Position numbers and translations under genes: made by a program. The notes under the pieces are model-generated. The model had not been told where the DNA came from. It searched no databases and was given only the letters and a program-made list of their open reading frames with translations. Shown in pieces: positions 11,108-24,139 of a stretch of 64,000 nucleotides of DNA; position 1 is the stretch's first letter; each line of letters begins with the position of its first letter. The stretch is from Archegozetes longisetosus (Eukaryota; Arthropoda; Arachnida; Sarcoptiformes; Trhypochthoniidae): contig JAEMBT020000007.1 in assembly GCA_018873245.2 (NCBI GenBank), positions 10,423,129 to 10,487,128 of the forward strand, in the 5' to 3' direction.

Positions 11108-11438
11108 TTTGAACTCTTAAGTTTGACTTATGATTAGTTTTGTCTAAGTTTGTCTTTCCCCTATTTGATATATTTTGCTCGTAAATGCAACTTTATATCT
11201 ATTAAACTTTTACGCATATTTTGAATGGTAGTTTTCTCAACATTAACTTTTCATATACACTGTTCATTTTTCTATACCATACATTTTCCAGGTAAAGTTC
11301 CATATGAAAAGCTAAAGTTAAGGGACTATTATTTAAAGTATGAATAAAAACTTAAAGTCACAATTTCAAGCAAATAATCAAAAATAAGGGAGACAAATTC
11401 AAACAAAACTAATCACAAGTCAAATTTAAGAGTTCAAA
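11108..11438. repeat. Hairpin MITE
   Basis: Left arm 11111-11170 and right arm 11378-11435 are inverted copies sharing 'gaactcttaa', 'tttgactt' and 'gattagttttg'. A second inner inverted pair ('taacttttcatat' near 11244, 'atatgaaaagctaaagtta' near 11302) lies in the centre. There is no coding capacity. Confidence 0.65.
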
Positions 11439-11581
11439 ATTTATTATCAAAGCTCTGTATGAGTTGCATTTAATAAATAATTGTTTTCTAATGAACGATT
11501 AAGTTTTGATAATAACTATAACTTAGTAATATCTGATTATGAGTACAGTTACATTGCTTTACAGTTGTAACTTTATATATA

Positions 11582-11744
11582 CAGTAAAACCTCTATAATT
11601 TGAACACCCTTTAGAAGTTGAACAAGATTTCTGAACATTTCTCATGGACTATAATGTTAAAAAAGCCTCTATAATTTGAACACCTCTATAAGTTAAATAG
11701 GATTTACCTGTCCCAAATGTATTCAACTCATAGAGGTTTTACCA
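11582..11744. repeat. pogo/Tigger-type MITE, 163 bp
   Basis: The ends CAGTAAAACCTCTATAA and TGGTAAAACCTCTATGA (reverse complement) are bordered by TA on both sides (11580-11581, 11745-11746). A second internal copy of 'cctctataatttgaacacc' lies near 11668. This end sequence is typical of pogo-group elements in animals. Confidence 0.7.
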
Positions 11745-11746
11745 TA

Positions 11747-13256
11747 TTGTTTTATTTTCTCTGCCGTACTATTTTTTGAAGTAAAGCTTCATATATATTA
11801 ACAAAAGTCTCAAATATGGTGCATTCAATTTATTCAACAAAAATATTTCAACTTTCATCACATGTTTTTAATAAAGAAAACTATTGAAAATGAGTCTTAG
11901 AAATGTTCTGTTGAGGATTGTCAAAATAATAATAAAATATCGAATTCTGATCTGAAATTTAATGTTTTTCGAAATGTTAACTACTACGTCTACAGTTTAA
12001 AACCGAACCCAGTCGAACATCAAAACTTTTTTTACTCATACTTTCTAAAAAAGTCTTATCAGAAAAGTTCAATACTAGAAAGATCTAATTTGAACTTTTA
12101 TTTAGAAAAACCTAAATCTAAGATAAGAATGAATAACAACAAAAATTGTGTTCGCAACAGTTGAACGTACTCTTATTGTTAAAAATTTTTCTGAATTAGA
12201 ATCTTATAAAGGAGTTCAGATAGCTTTCGAAGAAGAATTTGAGAAAAACCTCCGACTAAGAGCTCTACTTGAAATATGAAAGAAAAGTTTATTAATTTAT
12301 GATTCGAAGAATTAGGCTCTGTTTGGAGAATAACGGTCGACACTTTCAGCATTTACTATAAATTCAAATAGTATATACTTTCAAACAATTTTTTGTAATT
12401 TTGTTTATGAACTGATATGAAGTACATTTTGAATGTCTTTTTATTTAGGTATAAAGTAGTTAACTTGTTTTTCATAGGAATCAAAACAGAAAAACTTTAT
12501 CTCTGATGACTAATTTTGGTTTTAAATTGTTGACCCAGTATAATTTGACTCTTCAAGCGTTTATGTTTGTTAATAATATTTTGCTGCATTTTATTCATAT
12601 TTGCCTCACACAATAAACTTTTGCTCGACATAGCTATTGGTCCCTTATTTCTGAACTGATCCCTTAGGCATAGGATGGCAGGTCCATCGCTTGCGAAAAT
12701 ACTCCTATCCTATGTATTAATAATATACTATTATACTTATTTGTATATAAATAACGTTTCAATGATTACTAGATTTCAAAAGTATCTGATTTCCAAAGGT
12801 TTCAAATTAATGGTTATTTAAAGATTTCAAAGTTCTTCAAACTAATTCACAAGTTAAGAAAAGGTTTCATAAACTCTAAAAAAACATCGTTTTTAAAACT
12901 CGAAGCTATTCGTCATGAGACAATTGATATTATTTCATGAAACTAATATAAAAATAATGTTTATAATAAGCTTCTTATGAATTGAACTGATCAAAAGTTA
13001 TGTAAGAGTGATGTGACTTTTAGGACGAGCTATCAAATAGGCAAAACTAAATCATTTTTAATTTTCAAAGGACATCTAAAAGTTATCGTTGACTTAGAAG
13101 TCAAATTGAAATAAATAAATTGTGAACAAAAAAGCACAAGTCTATCCTTTGACAGCTATAGCCGTTGATTAGTGGATTCACTCAAATTTCATTAACTTAT
13201 GAACAAAACAAATGAAATTTTAGTCAAAACAAATCTTTATTAAAGCTAGACTAAAT
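11747..13256. other. Intergenic, no gene seen
   Basis: 1.5 kb of AT-rich sequence without a supported frame. The last part (about 13200-13256) is the 3' region of the minus-strand gene that follows, with AATAAA on the minus strand near 13237. Confidence 0.4.
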
Positions 13257-13592
13257 TCACTTTTGCTCTTTTTGATGTTTAACCTCCTGTACGCGAACGT
13301 TCCTTCTAGTGTTGAGGACATACTTTTTAATAAAAGGGTCAGTCCACCTGAACAACTCAAGTATGGTCAAAATAACCACAAGTTTGGCAAAACAACCAAC
13401 TTTCCAAATGAACCCTCTTGTCTTCCAATTAGCCGAACTGATGATCTGCAACATGACGAAGAACTGAAGCACGAATACTAAGGCACTAATGACAAGGCGC
13501 GGCCAATTTCTCAGCAAATATCCAACGATTTCTTCTTCAGTCAAGTCTAGCTTTTCCTTCAGAAACTTCTTCGTCTTATTTATTTGTGCCAT
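13257..13592 (-). CDS. Small membrane protein of unknown function, 111 aa
   Basis: A single open frame starts at ATG 13592 and ends at TGA 13257. A polyadenylation signal (TTTAATAAAGAT on the minus strand) follows within about 25 bp of the stop, which supports a real transcript end. The N-terminal 30 residues are charged (KKFLKEKLDLTEEEIVGYLL). Two hydrophobic stretches follow, about residues 33-52 (LVISALVFVLQFFVMLQII) and 65-82 (VGCFAKLVVILTILELF). The C-terminal tail is basic (NTRRNVRVQEVKHQKEQK). I recognise no family. Two-pass topology and an ER or mitochondrial membrane location are inference only. Confidence 0.6.
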   Translation of the reverse strand: MAQINKTKKFLKEKLDLTEEEIVGYLLRNWPRLVISALVFVLQFFVMLQIISSANWKTRGFIWKVGCFAKLVVILTILELFRWTDPFIKKYVLNTRRNVRVQEVKHQKEQK

Positions 13593-16500
13593 CTTTCAAA
13601 GTATATGTTTTGCGCAATTACCACAAGAAAAGACTTGCGATTCTTTTATTTGTATTTTGAGTAGAATTTGAATTTTAAACGACTCAACAATATATTAGTT
13701 GCAACAATGTTTTTGAAATTATCTGATTAACAATGTATTGTTATCACGCTGTGTACATCTCTATCTTCATAAAACTTAATTAACAGATGATTGCTTTCCT
13801 AATTACTAAATGTTAGAAACTTTTTGATCATCTATTGTTTGTGTGAAATATAGTATGAAATGCCGGAAAATTACTTTTTTTGTTATTTGAAACTCAGTCA
13901 GCTATCGATTCCGTTAACAATTACCTAAAATAATCATTTAATTCTATTTTTATTAATCGAATTTAGACAAAAAAGTTTAGTTTTTCATCATTCGACGTTA
14001 GAGTGAGGTATTTGAGGAGGAATTCAGGTTTAATTAGTATTGATCTGTTTTTGATCAAACAGGAAGTAAGAGATGTGTCGCTTATTGTCACCACAGTATT
14101 GTTTGCTTGCGATCCGTTAGATTATGCCATTGAACAGTGCACTGGCCTTACATTTTTGATGTACTTTTTTCTGCATAAACTATGCTTTTCCTCTATATAA
14201 TCATAGGTCATTTAAGTTCACATCAGTTTCTGAATATATTATTCCTTTAGACATAATTATAATTTGATTTGCTGTGATTTTTTGAAATCTCATTTCCGGA
14301 TATGATAATAATTATCGGTTTTCAACTAAAAGATTATCTCAATGCATACTTAAACTTCAAAACTTTTAAGTTAAACAGCTTTACAATACTCTTAAAGTTA
14401 TTGTTATTTGTTTGTAAAGTTTATTGAATTTCTTTCAACTTTGAATTTGTCGCTTGTTCATTTTACTAAAAAACATTTTTCGTAATAATTGTTTGGTTAG
14501 AATGATTTTGTATTGAAATATGGGTAAAATTAAGTCAAGTTTTCAGACAGGCTTCGAGTTTCATAAGAAGTATTTGAACAAAGAGTAGAACAGCATTTCA
14601 TTAGAAAACAAAAATATATTTAATACGAGAAGAAATTTGAGTAGTTTTATGGCAGTTTGCTTTGCATTTCTCTTCTCTTAAGCAATGGTAAGCATTAGAA
14701 GTGAAAAGAGTTATTTGCTGCGAGATAGCTTTGATATTTGCCCGAAAAGAGCATCTTCAAAATAAAGATTTGATGAGAAATGTCTGAGAATGAGAACCCT
14801 ATAATTTTTAGATTTAAAAAGAGCTAAGTTTTGAAAGGAGACAGAATTTGATATATAGTGTGTATGTGTTGTCGTTATGAACAAATAGTCTACTGCATTA
14901 AACAAATTGTTGTAACATCTATTACATGGATCGAAAAGTATGAAATAAAATGATTGCATAGATGACTGTCACGCAATGCTATTTTGTATGAATTATTTTT
15001 GGTTAAACTTATTTTTGAATTATGTTGAATCCCGGAAACAGAGAGTAATGATTGAGTGGATAATTAAACGAAATTGCATTAATCAAAGTTTATTTTTTGA
15101 CAATAATGAACAATAAACAATGTTTATATAATATATATGAAATTAAACCCAACCCTAGTATGCATTCGAACCCTCGCATTCACTACAATAGATTCTAAGA
15201 ATAGTCTCGTGACCTTTTCCTGTCAAACAGTCTTCGAGTTCATCATTTGATTCCAGTTTTGTGTGAATCAAATAATTCCAATTCGTCTAAATTTAGTTTG
15301 ACTTTAGGATTGATCGCGTGAGGCTCATATCGATTGAGACATTTATTACATTTGCGTTTAGAAATCAAAGTTTGATTTCATAACAGAAGAAAATCATTTT
15401 GAAAAGCGACAGTAAAACAGAGTAATTGATCTCAGATTCAGTTCAACTGTTCAAAAGTGTTACAAGTTGTTCCTTTAATTTTTTGTTCAGTTTGATTCCA
15501 GTTTTCAATCGCATTACTCAATATTGAAATAACTGATTTCAATTTCAACTATTTTTAAATTTAGGTCATGACCTTTCAATTATTTTTTGAAATTTGCAGC
15601 AATTTTGTAATATTTTGCAAGGATTTCACAGTAATTGAAACTCTTATCTATAATAAATCAGATTCAATCACGAACTGTATAATACGAAGCGATATAATCT
15701 GTTTTATTGCGATTAATTTCATCATTTCAGGCAGTTTTTCTGTTTGGCTGCCCGAGACATGACAATTAAGAAGAAATAAATGAACTAAAATCATGACATG
15801 GACTTTGAGTTGCAATCCAATATGATATAAACAGTTAGTCAGCCAGCAAATTGATGAAAATTGTTGGCACGCATCTAATAAGATAGATAATTAAATAAAT
15901 TTTTAGGTATTGTTGGTCTAGAAAGTCCGAGAAGCGAGCACCGTAAACATTTGCTTAACTTAAGCTTGGTTGGCGTTTCACTTTTGCCATTAGATTTTGC
16001 TGGAGTTTTAGGCCTGCAATTTATGAGTCTTTGTTATAATTAAAGTTACGCACTCATCGCAGCAAAATTGAAATTTAGTAGAAATTAGTTCAAAGCGTAG
16101 ATAATAGTTTGTATTGAAAAAGTTTCAATTAATATCTAATAATTCATTGAATTTAAATCCCTAAAGCGTGATCTCATTTATTATAATACAGATAAATTTT
16201 TGGCCCATTTCTATATTGCTTTAGTTGAAAAGCAAAGATGTATTTTTCTGTTACATTTTTAATGCTCACGTGTATATCAACTAAAAGATAACAGATCAGT
16301 AATAAAAGAACAAAAAAAATATTAGATAAAAAAATCAATATTATTGCTATACAAAAGACTGCTCATAGTACTATTGTTCTATTAGTTTCAAAGTTATGGC
16401 CAAATCCTTTGAACAATAAGTTTAATGAGTCAACTGGTCTCCTATGGTTCAGTTACAAGTTTTATTTGATCTTCAATTTTGAAAATTATAATTGAAGTGT

Positions 16501-19500
16501 TTTTTACTGAAGTCACCTGAGGTTTGGAAGTTGAAAAAATAATTGGAAAGAAGTTGAAAAGTAACTTTGTTGTTATGAAAAGAGTTTGTCTACAAAAGTC
16601 AAAATTGAATGTGAGAGCTAATATTCCCTAAACGCACACAACGCTAACGACTAAGCTATTGAGCATTTCAACTCTCATTTCATTATTCCTCTTACATAAC
16701 CATAAATTTGAAAATATCTTCCATCGCTTTATTTATTTATTTTCCTTATTTAAATATATAACAAGCTTTTCAAACGAAAATATTTACCAAATTTCAGGAA
16801 AAATTTGTGCGAATAGTAGAGAGAAGTCTTAAGCTAGAAAGTAGTTCAATGGTTTCTTTTTGTTTAAATTTTTATATTTACAATTGTGTAGATAATTATC
16901 TGCAGTAAATGCCGGTTCTTTCCTGTATAACGACTCAACCTTAGCCTAAATGACATTTCTCTGACTATGAGTTGTTGCATACTTTTTGATAGCTTATAAT
17001 AAGAGACTCAATAATAGTACGAAACTTTATTTGACTAAAAACGGATATAATGTCATATTAGTGTCGTATGATGCAAATGCAAGTATAAATATTCACATTT
17101 CACTCGCAATGCATTTTACTCATTGATTTTTCTACTAGTTCTGTTCAATCCAAAAAAACAAGTTCAGTCCAATGAGATAGAAGTGTATCGAAAAAATATT
17201 GTGAAGTTTGATTATCATATAGAATAAAAATCTTATCGATTATTTCTCTTATCGTGACTCAATGTATATAGCGGTACGTACTTTTGTGAGTGCTATTCAA
17301 TGGCATATATGATGGAAGGTCGACAAAACATAAGTTTCTTCTCAGGCTATTCTTGAAAAAGCTATATATATTGACTTTCCTGTTAGCTCTTCCATACCTG
17401 GATTAATATTCTGGCAGTAGTGATCACTCTGTTTGAGCCCTATTCATCTCAAGGAGACAATTAATTAAGCTCTTTTTTATTGGGTTTTTTTGACGAAAAA
17501 GATCAAAAAAGAAAAAGAAAAAAGAAAATATAAATGCTAACTGAGCTAATCAAGTAACCATTTTTAAGTTCCTCAGTTTTTGGTATTCATTAGTTTTTTA
17601 TGATAAAATTTTTATAGAAGTAGATTTTTGATAAATCTTAACTGAAATACTCATGACTTATGAAAGATTTCAAATGTTAATCAGATGAGACTTACATTAG
17701 AATATTTTTTGAAATTATATTATTTTTTGAACTTATCAAAATTGGTTCAATGTAAATATTGAGCTCGCATTAATTTTTGAATCTGATCTTAAGAATTTGA
17801 CTATCAACTCGATTTTAACTTGATTTAAAATTTTTTTGATGAACTTTGAGTGAATACTGAGGTAACGTAATGAGCAACTATTTAAAGAAGCAGCCAAAAA
17901 ATCCTGCTATAGTATTAAATGTTAATCTATCACCATTTCAATATTGATTGTTACATCAGATATAAGTTGTAAAACTTTTATGACTTTTCTAAACTAGTTC
18001 ATGAAATGACTCTATCTTTCCATTCTTTGTACTTTAGAATAAGGAGTCGAAATTTCCTTTAAATCCTGATTTAATCCTTTTAGCGTGGGCAATGTCCCGT
18101 ATCTTAAAGAAAAACAATTTCAAAATTTCAATTTTTGATCACAATAGTTTTTCAATAAATCTATTGTTTATTTGAACTGTCGTTCAAAGCATTAATTACA
18201 AGCTTCAAGTATAAACTGATCTCAAACACAACTTTTACACTTTGAGAAAGACATTCAAACATTGCTTTGAAGATAATGAAACCCTTTTGTGTTTCAGTTA
18301 TGTTTAATCGATTGGATGGCAAGTAAAAAAGCGTTAATTTTTTTACAAAATTGATTGAGTTTCAAAATTGTGTGTTTAAAAATAGATAGGGCTCGAGGGA
18401 CTCCGTGAGGTCTGATACCAACTACTAATGTATATGAAGTTAGATTGTTGATCAAAAATTGCGTGCTATCATAATAAAGTGCTATAGACTTATTTTTACT
18501 ATATATTAGATTTGATAACAATGATGTGTTTGTATGTGTGCTTTTCATTAAATTTTTCTATTCACTTTCTATTCAACTTTTTCATTAAGTTTTTGACAGC
18601 AAATATTTATCAAGAAATAAGTCGAGATGCCATTTAGTCCAAGAATAGAAGAATGGCAAATTGTTGTGAAGCAGTTATGAGTTGCAGTACTAACTTCTTA
18701 TATAAGATTAAGGTAGAATTAAATACGTGATCATTAAATTGAATAATGATACAATTTTAGTTATACATGCTGAGTTTTATAGCTTATCCGCTGTCGTAAC
18801 TTATTGGATGGCAAGCGCAGTATAAGTACTGCATGAGAAGGACATTCGGTATTTTTACCTTATATTCAAATCTAAATGACATAGATTGAGGTCAAGGTAG
18901 ACAATGAATTCGGAATTGATGTTTGCAGGCAATCGCAGAATAAATTATACTTAACACTCATTTAATAAAACCTAAATGATGTCACATAAGAGGGTAATAA
19001 ATTGCTTAATCCTACAGTTGTATCTGTAAAATGTCCGGTTGAAAAATATTGCAAAACTTCATCCCTGATCTGACGACAACTATGAAATAAGCTTAATTTC
19101 AAGTTGACAGCCATTACCACAAATTACAAAAGTAACGGATCATTAGCAGATAAGAAATAAACATGATTTGATTGTGATATGATTACCACACCTCTTAATA
19201 AATCCTTCATCTTATGACTGGATTTCTGTTTATTTGATTAATAAATGTTAGAAAAAGAAAATGAAATTTGCTTTTGAAGGACAGGGAAATTTTTGAAAAT
19301 GTTGATAACATACAGAAAGAGCTGTATTGGTATCAACGTTAACCTCGAAATAGCCTGAAGTCCATACAAAATTATGCCACTTGAAGCCAAGATTAAGTCA
19401 GTTTTAGTTAAAACAACGAGTTTATAAAGTATTTCTCGAAACTTTCATTAACACAAATTTTGATCGTAACCCATTGCTCAGTAAATCATTTTCAATACTT

Positions 19501-21406
19501 AAGAGTGGAAAGGAATGACTTAATTTCATTTTTAATGTGTGTCTTTAAGTACCAATAATTATAACTTTTAAATGGTGTTCATTTGTGATACTTTTAAATA
19601 CACACATCGTAAATGATTTGAACAAAAGTTTTATTGTTTATTTTCGATAACTATTACTATTATGAGGTCTTAACAATAATATATGAATACAATTGTGATT
19701 TTGAAGTTTCGCTGAACCATTCGTTTATGTTATAAGTAAATAAAAATAGTGTTTAGCAATAAGGAAGTGTGACTTTTATAGCTAAGTAGTCATAAGCAGT
19801 GAAGCCGATTGATTGATGGTATCATAAATCAAACTTATAAGAGAGTAGACATAATGCCATTGTCTGTGTCTAGTAACCATCTTAATACTCATCATCACAA
19901 TTATCGCGAAGTTAGTGTCGTCTCTCTGCCCACTCTCTTTTCATTTAACTATCGGAGCAGACGTCGAGCTCAGAATGAAGACATTGTTTGGTAGGTTTAG
20001 TTAGCATGAGTGGTGAGTTAAGATAAACAACTATTTGTAAGTTAAGTGAGTCTTGCATTGAGAAGAGTTAAATAATGAAATTTGTATTAGAACAACTATT
20101 ATAATATATATATCGTGCTCGTATTAAACAAACCGGCAGTAATTGCCTTTTTCATTGCCACCACATAATGGTTTTATCTCGCATGGCAACAATGGCAACA
20201 CTCGCAGCACTGGAAACACCACTAAGATGTCAACTTTGAACAAATAGGCATTAGGAACAGCCTTTAAGTTAGTTAATCGCTGATGCGTTGGCTTAGATTT
20301 TTCGCAAGCATTAGGTTTTCTCGCAATGCCTAAAAGCACTCGAAAGTTACTCTGCGCGCATCCCATCCCAGATGGAATTCAGTTGTCTGTATGTCAATGT
20401 GAGCGTCAATCTGTTTGTAAAGTAGTTGTGCAAGAGATCCAATTATTTGAATATTAGTCAGTGTTTAGATAAAAATGAAGTTCCGTCTTGTTAAACACAT
20501 CAACCGAATTGATTGAAACACAACAGTTTAAACGTAGACCAGTATTAGTCGTGTGATATGAGGGCATTCACCCCTTTTGTATATAGAAGAAGTAGTTTTG
20601 GGTATATTTTAGTAGTTCTCCTGCCTCTATATAGTTTATTTAGTTAATGCATTCAATGCGAATCATAGCAACGTTACTGCAACCGAACTGTTGTGCTGTC
20701 AGATGCTGTTGGATACCGAAAATGTTCGATCGTTTCTCTTATATATAACTTAGCAATAGATATATAAAACACTTTATACAACCATATAGTGCCATAACGT
20801 ATTTAACTATCGCATAAAGAGCTGTTGCGCTGATTGTGTTATTAAGATTTGATTTGACAACAGTTTCGCACATGAATTGCCATCAGATCTAAGGTCGTAA
20901 ATTAGGTTTTCAGATTGTTCTCATTCAAACTAACTTATTATTGAATATTTGATGATTGCATAATTATATTGCGTCCAATTATGAGAAGTTGGAGACTATT
21001 AAATAGAGTCAAACTGCTATCTCATCTTCGCTGAGGCACTTATGGTAAGCAAGCAAATCGCCGACTAGTTATAAGTGTGTTTCAGTGCCAGTTATAACAT
21101 ATTCAGCATAAGTTTGATATCGCAAAAATTTGATTTGCAATCAGTCAACGCGTCTGAACGGCATAATAATTGGGGGAAGTTTGGACAAAAAGTTAGACGA
21201 ACTGTCCAAAAACTATTGGATTATGTGCTGCTATAATGCTGACCATTTGTGTTACACTGTAATGCCTATATGATTATCATAAAAACGCCTTTACAGGAGT
21301 TAAAACTTATCTTTACTTCTTTTAACTTAGACTCTTATCTTATTCTTCAGATAGTTGCAATTCAATCAATTGATTGCTCAATTGTCTACTATTGTTTTAA
21401 TTGTAG
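13593..21406. other. 7.8 kb gene-poor stretch upstream of the Kelch gene
   Basis: I see no convincing coding exon. Most is low-complexity AT-rich DNA. A tRNA-like B box on the minus strand near 15170 (GGGTTCGAATGC) is too degenerate to call. Two less AT-rich patches, about 19850-20000 and 20125-20400, lie at the distance expected of promoter or 5' non-coding exons of the Kelch gene. The first ends in a donor-like GTAGGT at 19991. The second contains ATGGCAACAATGGCAAC. Neither can be assigned firmly. Confidence 0.35.
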
Positions 21407-21422
21407 TAAATCGAGTCAGAAG

Positions 21423-23952
21423 ATGGATGCGGCAGAGTTTATGGAGTCATTGCCTCCAACTAACGATGGCGTGAGACTGCCTCAAGTGCATTATGTCAAT
21501 TCAGATCATTTGGGCTCTGCTTTCTCTGCCATGAACGTCATGCGACAAAGTAATCAGTTGTGTGATGTAAGTTTGGAAGTTCTCGATGCCAACTGCTCAT
21601 CTGCATCATCTGCATCTCCTACTTCCGCGACAAATGTGCGTCAAGTGCGGGCACATAAGGTTGTATTAGCCGCTGCCAGTGCTTACTTCAATGCCATGTT
21701 CAATAGTAAGTTCAATAGTCAATGTCACTTATCACTAATGCTAATAATTATAGCAATCATAACTACCGTTTACATTTAGATAATTATTATTAGTAAATAT
21801 CGAATTTTTAATAATGTCCTTCTTTGGAAGTCTTGAAAACATGATGTTTGTGGCTATAACTTACATCCTGTAATTTTTTTATGAATTTTCCGAAATACCT
21901 CATTTGATCAATAATTATGGTTCTGTAGCCCTTTAATGGCTTTTTAATAGTTGATCTAATGACGAAACTTTTCCCCTAAGTTCGATGTCAAAATACAAAT
22001 TAATACTTAACTTAGTCTTCCATTAAATTTGATGCTCAAACTTAATGATCTCTATTAATTGAAACTAAATAGCTAGAAAACTTTAGCAAAAGTTTAGTAA
22101 CTTAAAGATTGGACTTAATTGATTTTGATTACCAAAGGTGAAATGGCCGAACGCAACAAATCTGTGATAGTTCTCCATGATTTAGACATAACTGCCCTAA
22201 ATCTTCTAGTCGATTATGCATATACTGGACAAATATGCATTACTGAAGAGAACGTACAGGCACTCTTACCTGCTGCCAGTCTTTTGCAAATTTCTTCAGT
22301 TCGTGAGGCCTGCTGTAAGTTTCTACTAAGACAACTGCATCCATCCAATTGTTTGGGAATCAGAAGTTTTGCAGACGCACATTCGTGCGAAGAATTGCAC
22401 ACAACTTCTCACAAATATGCACTCGAAAACTTTCAAGAAGTGGCGCTAACGGAAGAGTTCCTTTTATTACCTTATAGTGAAGTGGAAAATTTAATTGCAA
22501 GCAATCAATTGAACGTAACTAATGAGGAGAGCGTTTACAATGCAGTTATACGTTGGGTTAGACATGATTTGAAACAGAGAGAGGAATATTTTGGTGCTTT
22601 ATTACAACATGTGAGGCTGCCGTTGACAACGCGTACATTCCTGCTTAATCACGTCAGTGAAGATCCACTCATTCAATCTAATCAGTCTGGAAAAGATCTA
22701 CTTATCGAAGCCATGAAGTATCACTTGAGTCCTGAGCACAGGAGAAGTATGACAACTATCAGAACGCAACAAAGAACTCCTGATGGCTTGCGATCATATC
22801 TGTTCGCAGTCGGTGGCGGATCACTATTTGCTATACATAACGAATGCGAATATTATAACCCGAGATTAGATCGATGGGGATCTTTGGCGCCAACATCTCA
22901 GAGGAGGTCAAGGGCTGGTGTCGTAGCTCTCAATAGGTTGATATATGCTGTCGGAGGATACAATGGGACCAAAGACTTATCGTCCGGTGAATGCTATGAC
23001 CCGTTGAATAATAAATGGACGCCAATCACTAGTATGGGTACAAAAAGAAGCTGCTTAGGAGTCGCCTCATTAAATGGTCTTATTTATGTTGCCGGTGGTT
23101 ATGATGGTTAGTAATACTTAAGATTATTTATTAAACCTTATATAATGTTTCAAATTTAGGCCTGACTTCAAAAATATTGTTTGACTTTTAGGCGCTTCGT
23201 GTCTGAATAGCGTAGAACGTTATGATCCATTAGTGGCCACTTGGTCTTCAGTACAAGCTATGGAAACAAGAAGACGATATTGTAGATTATCAGTGCTTGA
23301 AGGTTGTTTGTATGCAGTCGGAGGTTATGACGGCTCCAACTATCAGTCTTCAGTAGAAAGATTTGACCCAAGGGTGAGTTATGATTGAAATGAAAGTTCA
23401 GTCCAATTTATAAATATTAAATGATCACATAACGTGTAATAGGAAGGTAAATGGCAGGCAATGCCTTCAATGATCAACCGTCGAAGCAGCAGTGGTGTGG
23501 CAACTCTTGACAGAATGCTTTATGTAGTGGGAGGCAATGATGGCTCTCTTTGTATGTGCAGCGCAGAACGCTTTGATCCATTAAGAAATGCATGGGAAAC
23601 AGTTCCATCGATGCATTCGAGAAGGTATGCTTCGCTCTTAATTCTTGCTTTCATTTGCTAATTCTGTTCTATCGGATCTGATTTTCACAGGAGTACTCAT
23701 GAAGTCGTTGAAGCCGATGGTTTATTGTATGCAATCGGAGGAAATGATGGCAGTAGCAGTTTGAATACTGTAGAAAATTATGACCCGCTTTCTAACAAAT
23801 GGACTTTAGTTACATCAATGATGCTGAGGAGAAGCAGTGTCGGCGCAGCGGTTCTTGAATGTCCTAATCTCGAAGAGATTCTTTCAACTAAAATGGACAT
23901 AACTCCGAGCACATCACTGACTAGTTCTACCATTTCTAATGCTACTGAATGA
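21423..23952 (+). CDS. KLHL17: KLHL17 (actinfilin)-type BTB-Kelch protein, 625 aa, five coding exons
   Basis: This is a BTB-BACK-Kelch substrate adaptor. KLHL17 relatives bring substrates to CUL3-RBX1 ubiquitin ligases and bind actin. Coding exons are 21423-21705, 22138-23106, 23192-23373, 23443-23624 and 23691-23952. The introns are GT-AG with matching phases and the total is exactly 626 codons including the stop. The BTB domain begins near residue 35 (NQLCDVSLEV) and is interrupted by a Ser/Ala-rich insert (NCSSASSASPTSATN) before AHKVVLAAAS. BACK follows with SNCLGIRSFADAHSC near residue 155. Six Kelch blades carry the AVGG or AGG motifs. Phrases such as LFAVGGGSLFAIHNECE, GGYDGASCLNSVERYDP and GGNDGSSSLNTVENYDP, and the tail SSVGAAVLE plus a short Ser/Thr end, favour KLHL17 over KLHL20/diablo. 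A 5' UTR intron acceptor (taattgtag) ends at 21406. The first coding intron is 432 bp, the others 66-85 bp. Confidence 0.92.
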
Positions 23953-24127
23953 TACCAAATCAATGATAGTCAAAGTAATTGTTTTGATTCTTAAGAATTA
24001 GCAACTCTTTTATGAATTTTACACTTTTAACTCGAGCAATATTTGCTGTCATTTTTTTCTGTATATTTTGAGTCGAACTGAATGTAATCATTACTTGTTC
24101 ATTAGACTGTTGATGCGTTTCACGTTA

Positions 24128-24133
24128 AATAAA
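24128..24133 (+). terminator. Polyadenylation signal of the Kelch gene
   Basis: AATAAA lies about 175 bp after the stop codon and is followed by T-rich sequence. Confidence 0.55.
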
Positions 24134-24139
24134 GCAACA

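Noticed and set aside
13200-13260. Possible similarity between the 3' end of the 111-aa gene and the repeat at 1658-1985
   Set aside because: Both share AATAAAGAT and 'aattcactt', but the match is too short and AT-rich to exclude chance.
15140-15240. tRNA-like B box on the minus strand
   Set aside because: No matching A box or acceptor stem could be folded; at most an old SINE relic.
16620-16680. Stretch resembling the D-arm and anticodon region of a tRNA on the minus strand
   Set aside because: No B box at the right distance.
19809-19994. 61-codon plus-strand frame ending near a GTAGGT donor-like site
   Set aside because: Could be a 5' non-coding exon of the Kelch gene, but nothing in the protein sequence supports coding.
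20124-20366. 80-codon minus-strand frame beginning MGCAQS, a possible myristoylation/palmitoylation start
   Set aside because: The remainder has no recognisable domain, no splice partner was found, and the patch may simply be a less AT-rich promoter or 5' exon region of the Kelch gene.
22214-22402. Minus-strand frame inside the Kelch exon
   Set aside because: Shadow of the KLHL17 coding sequence.
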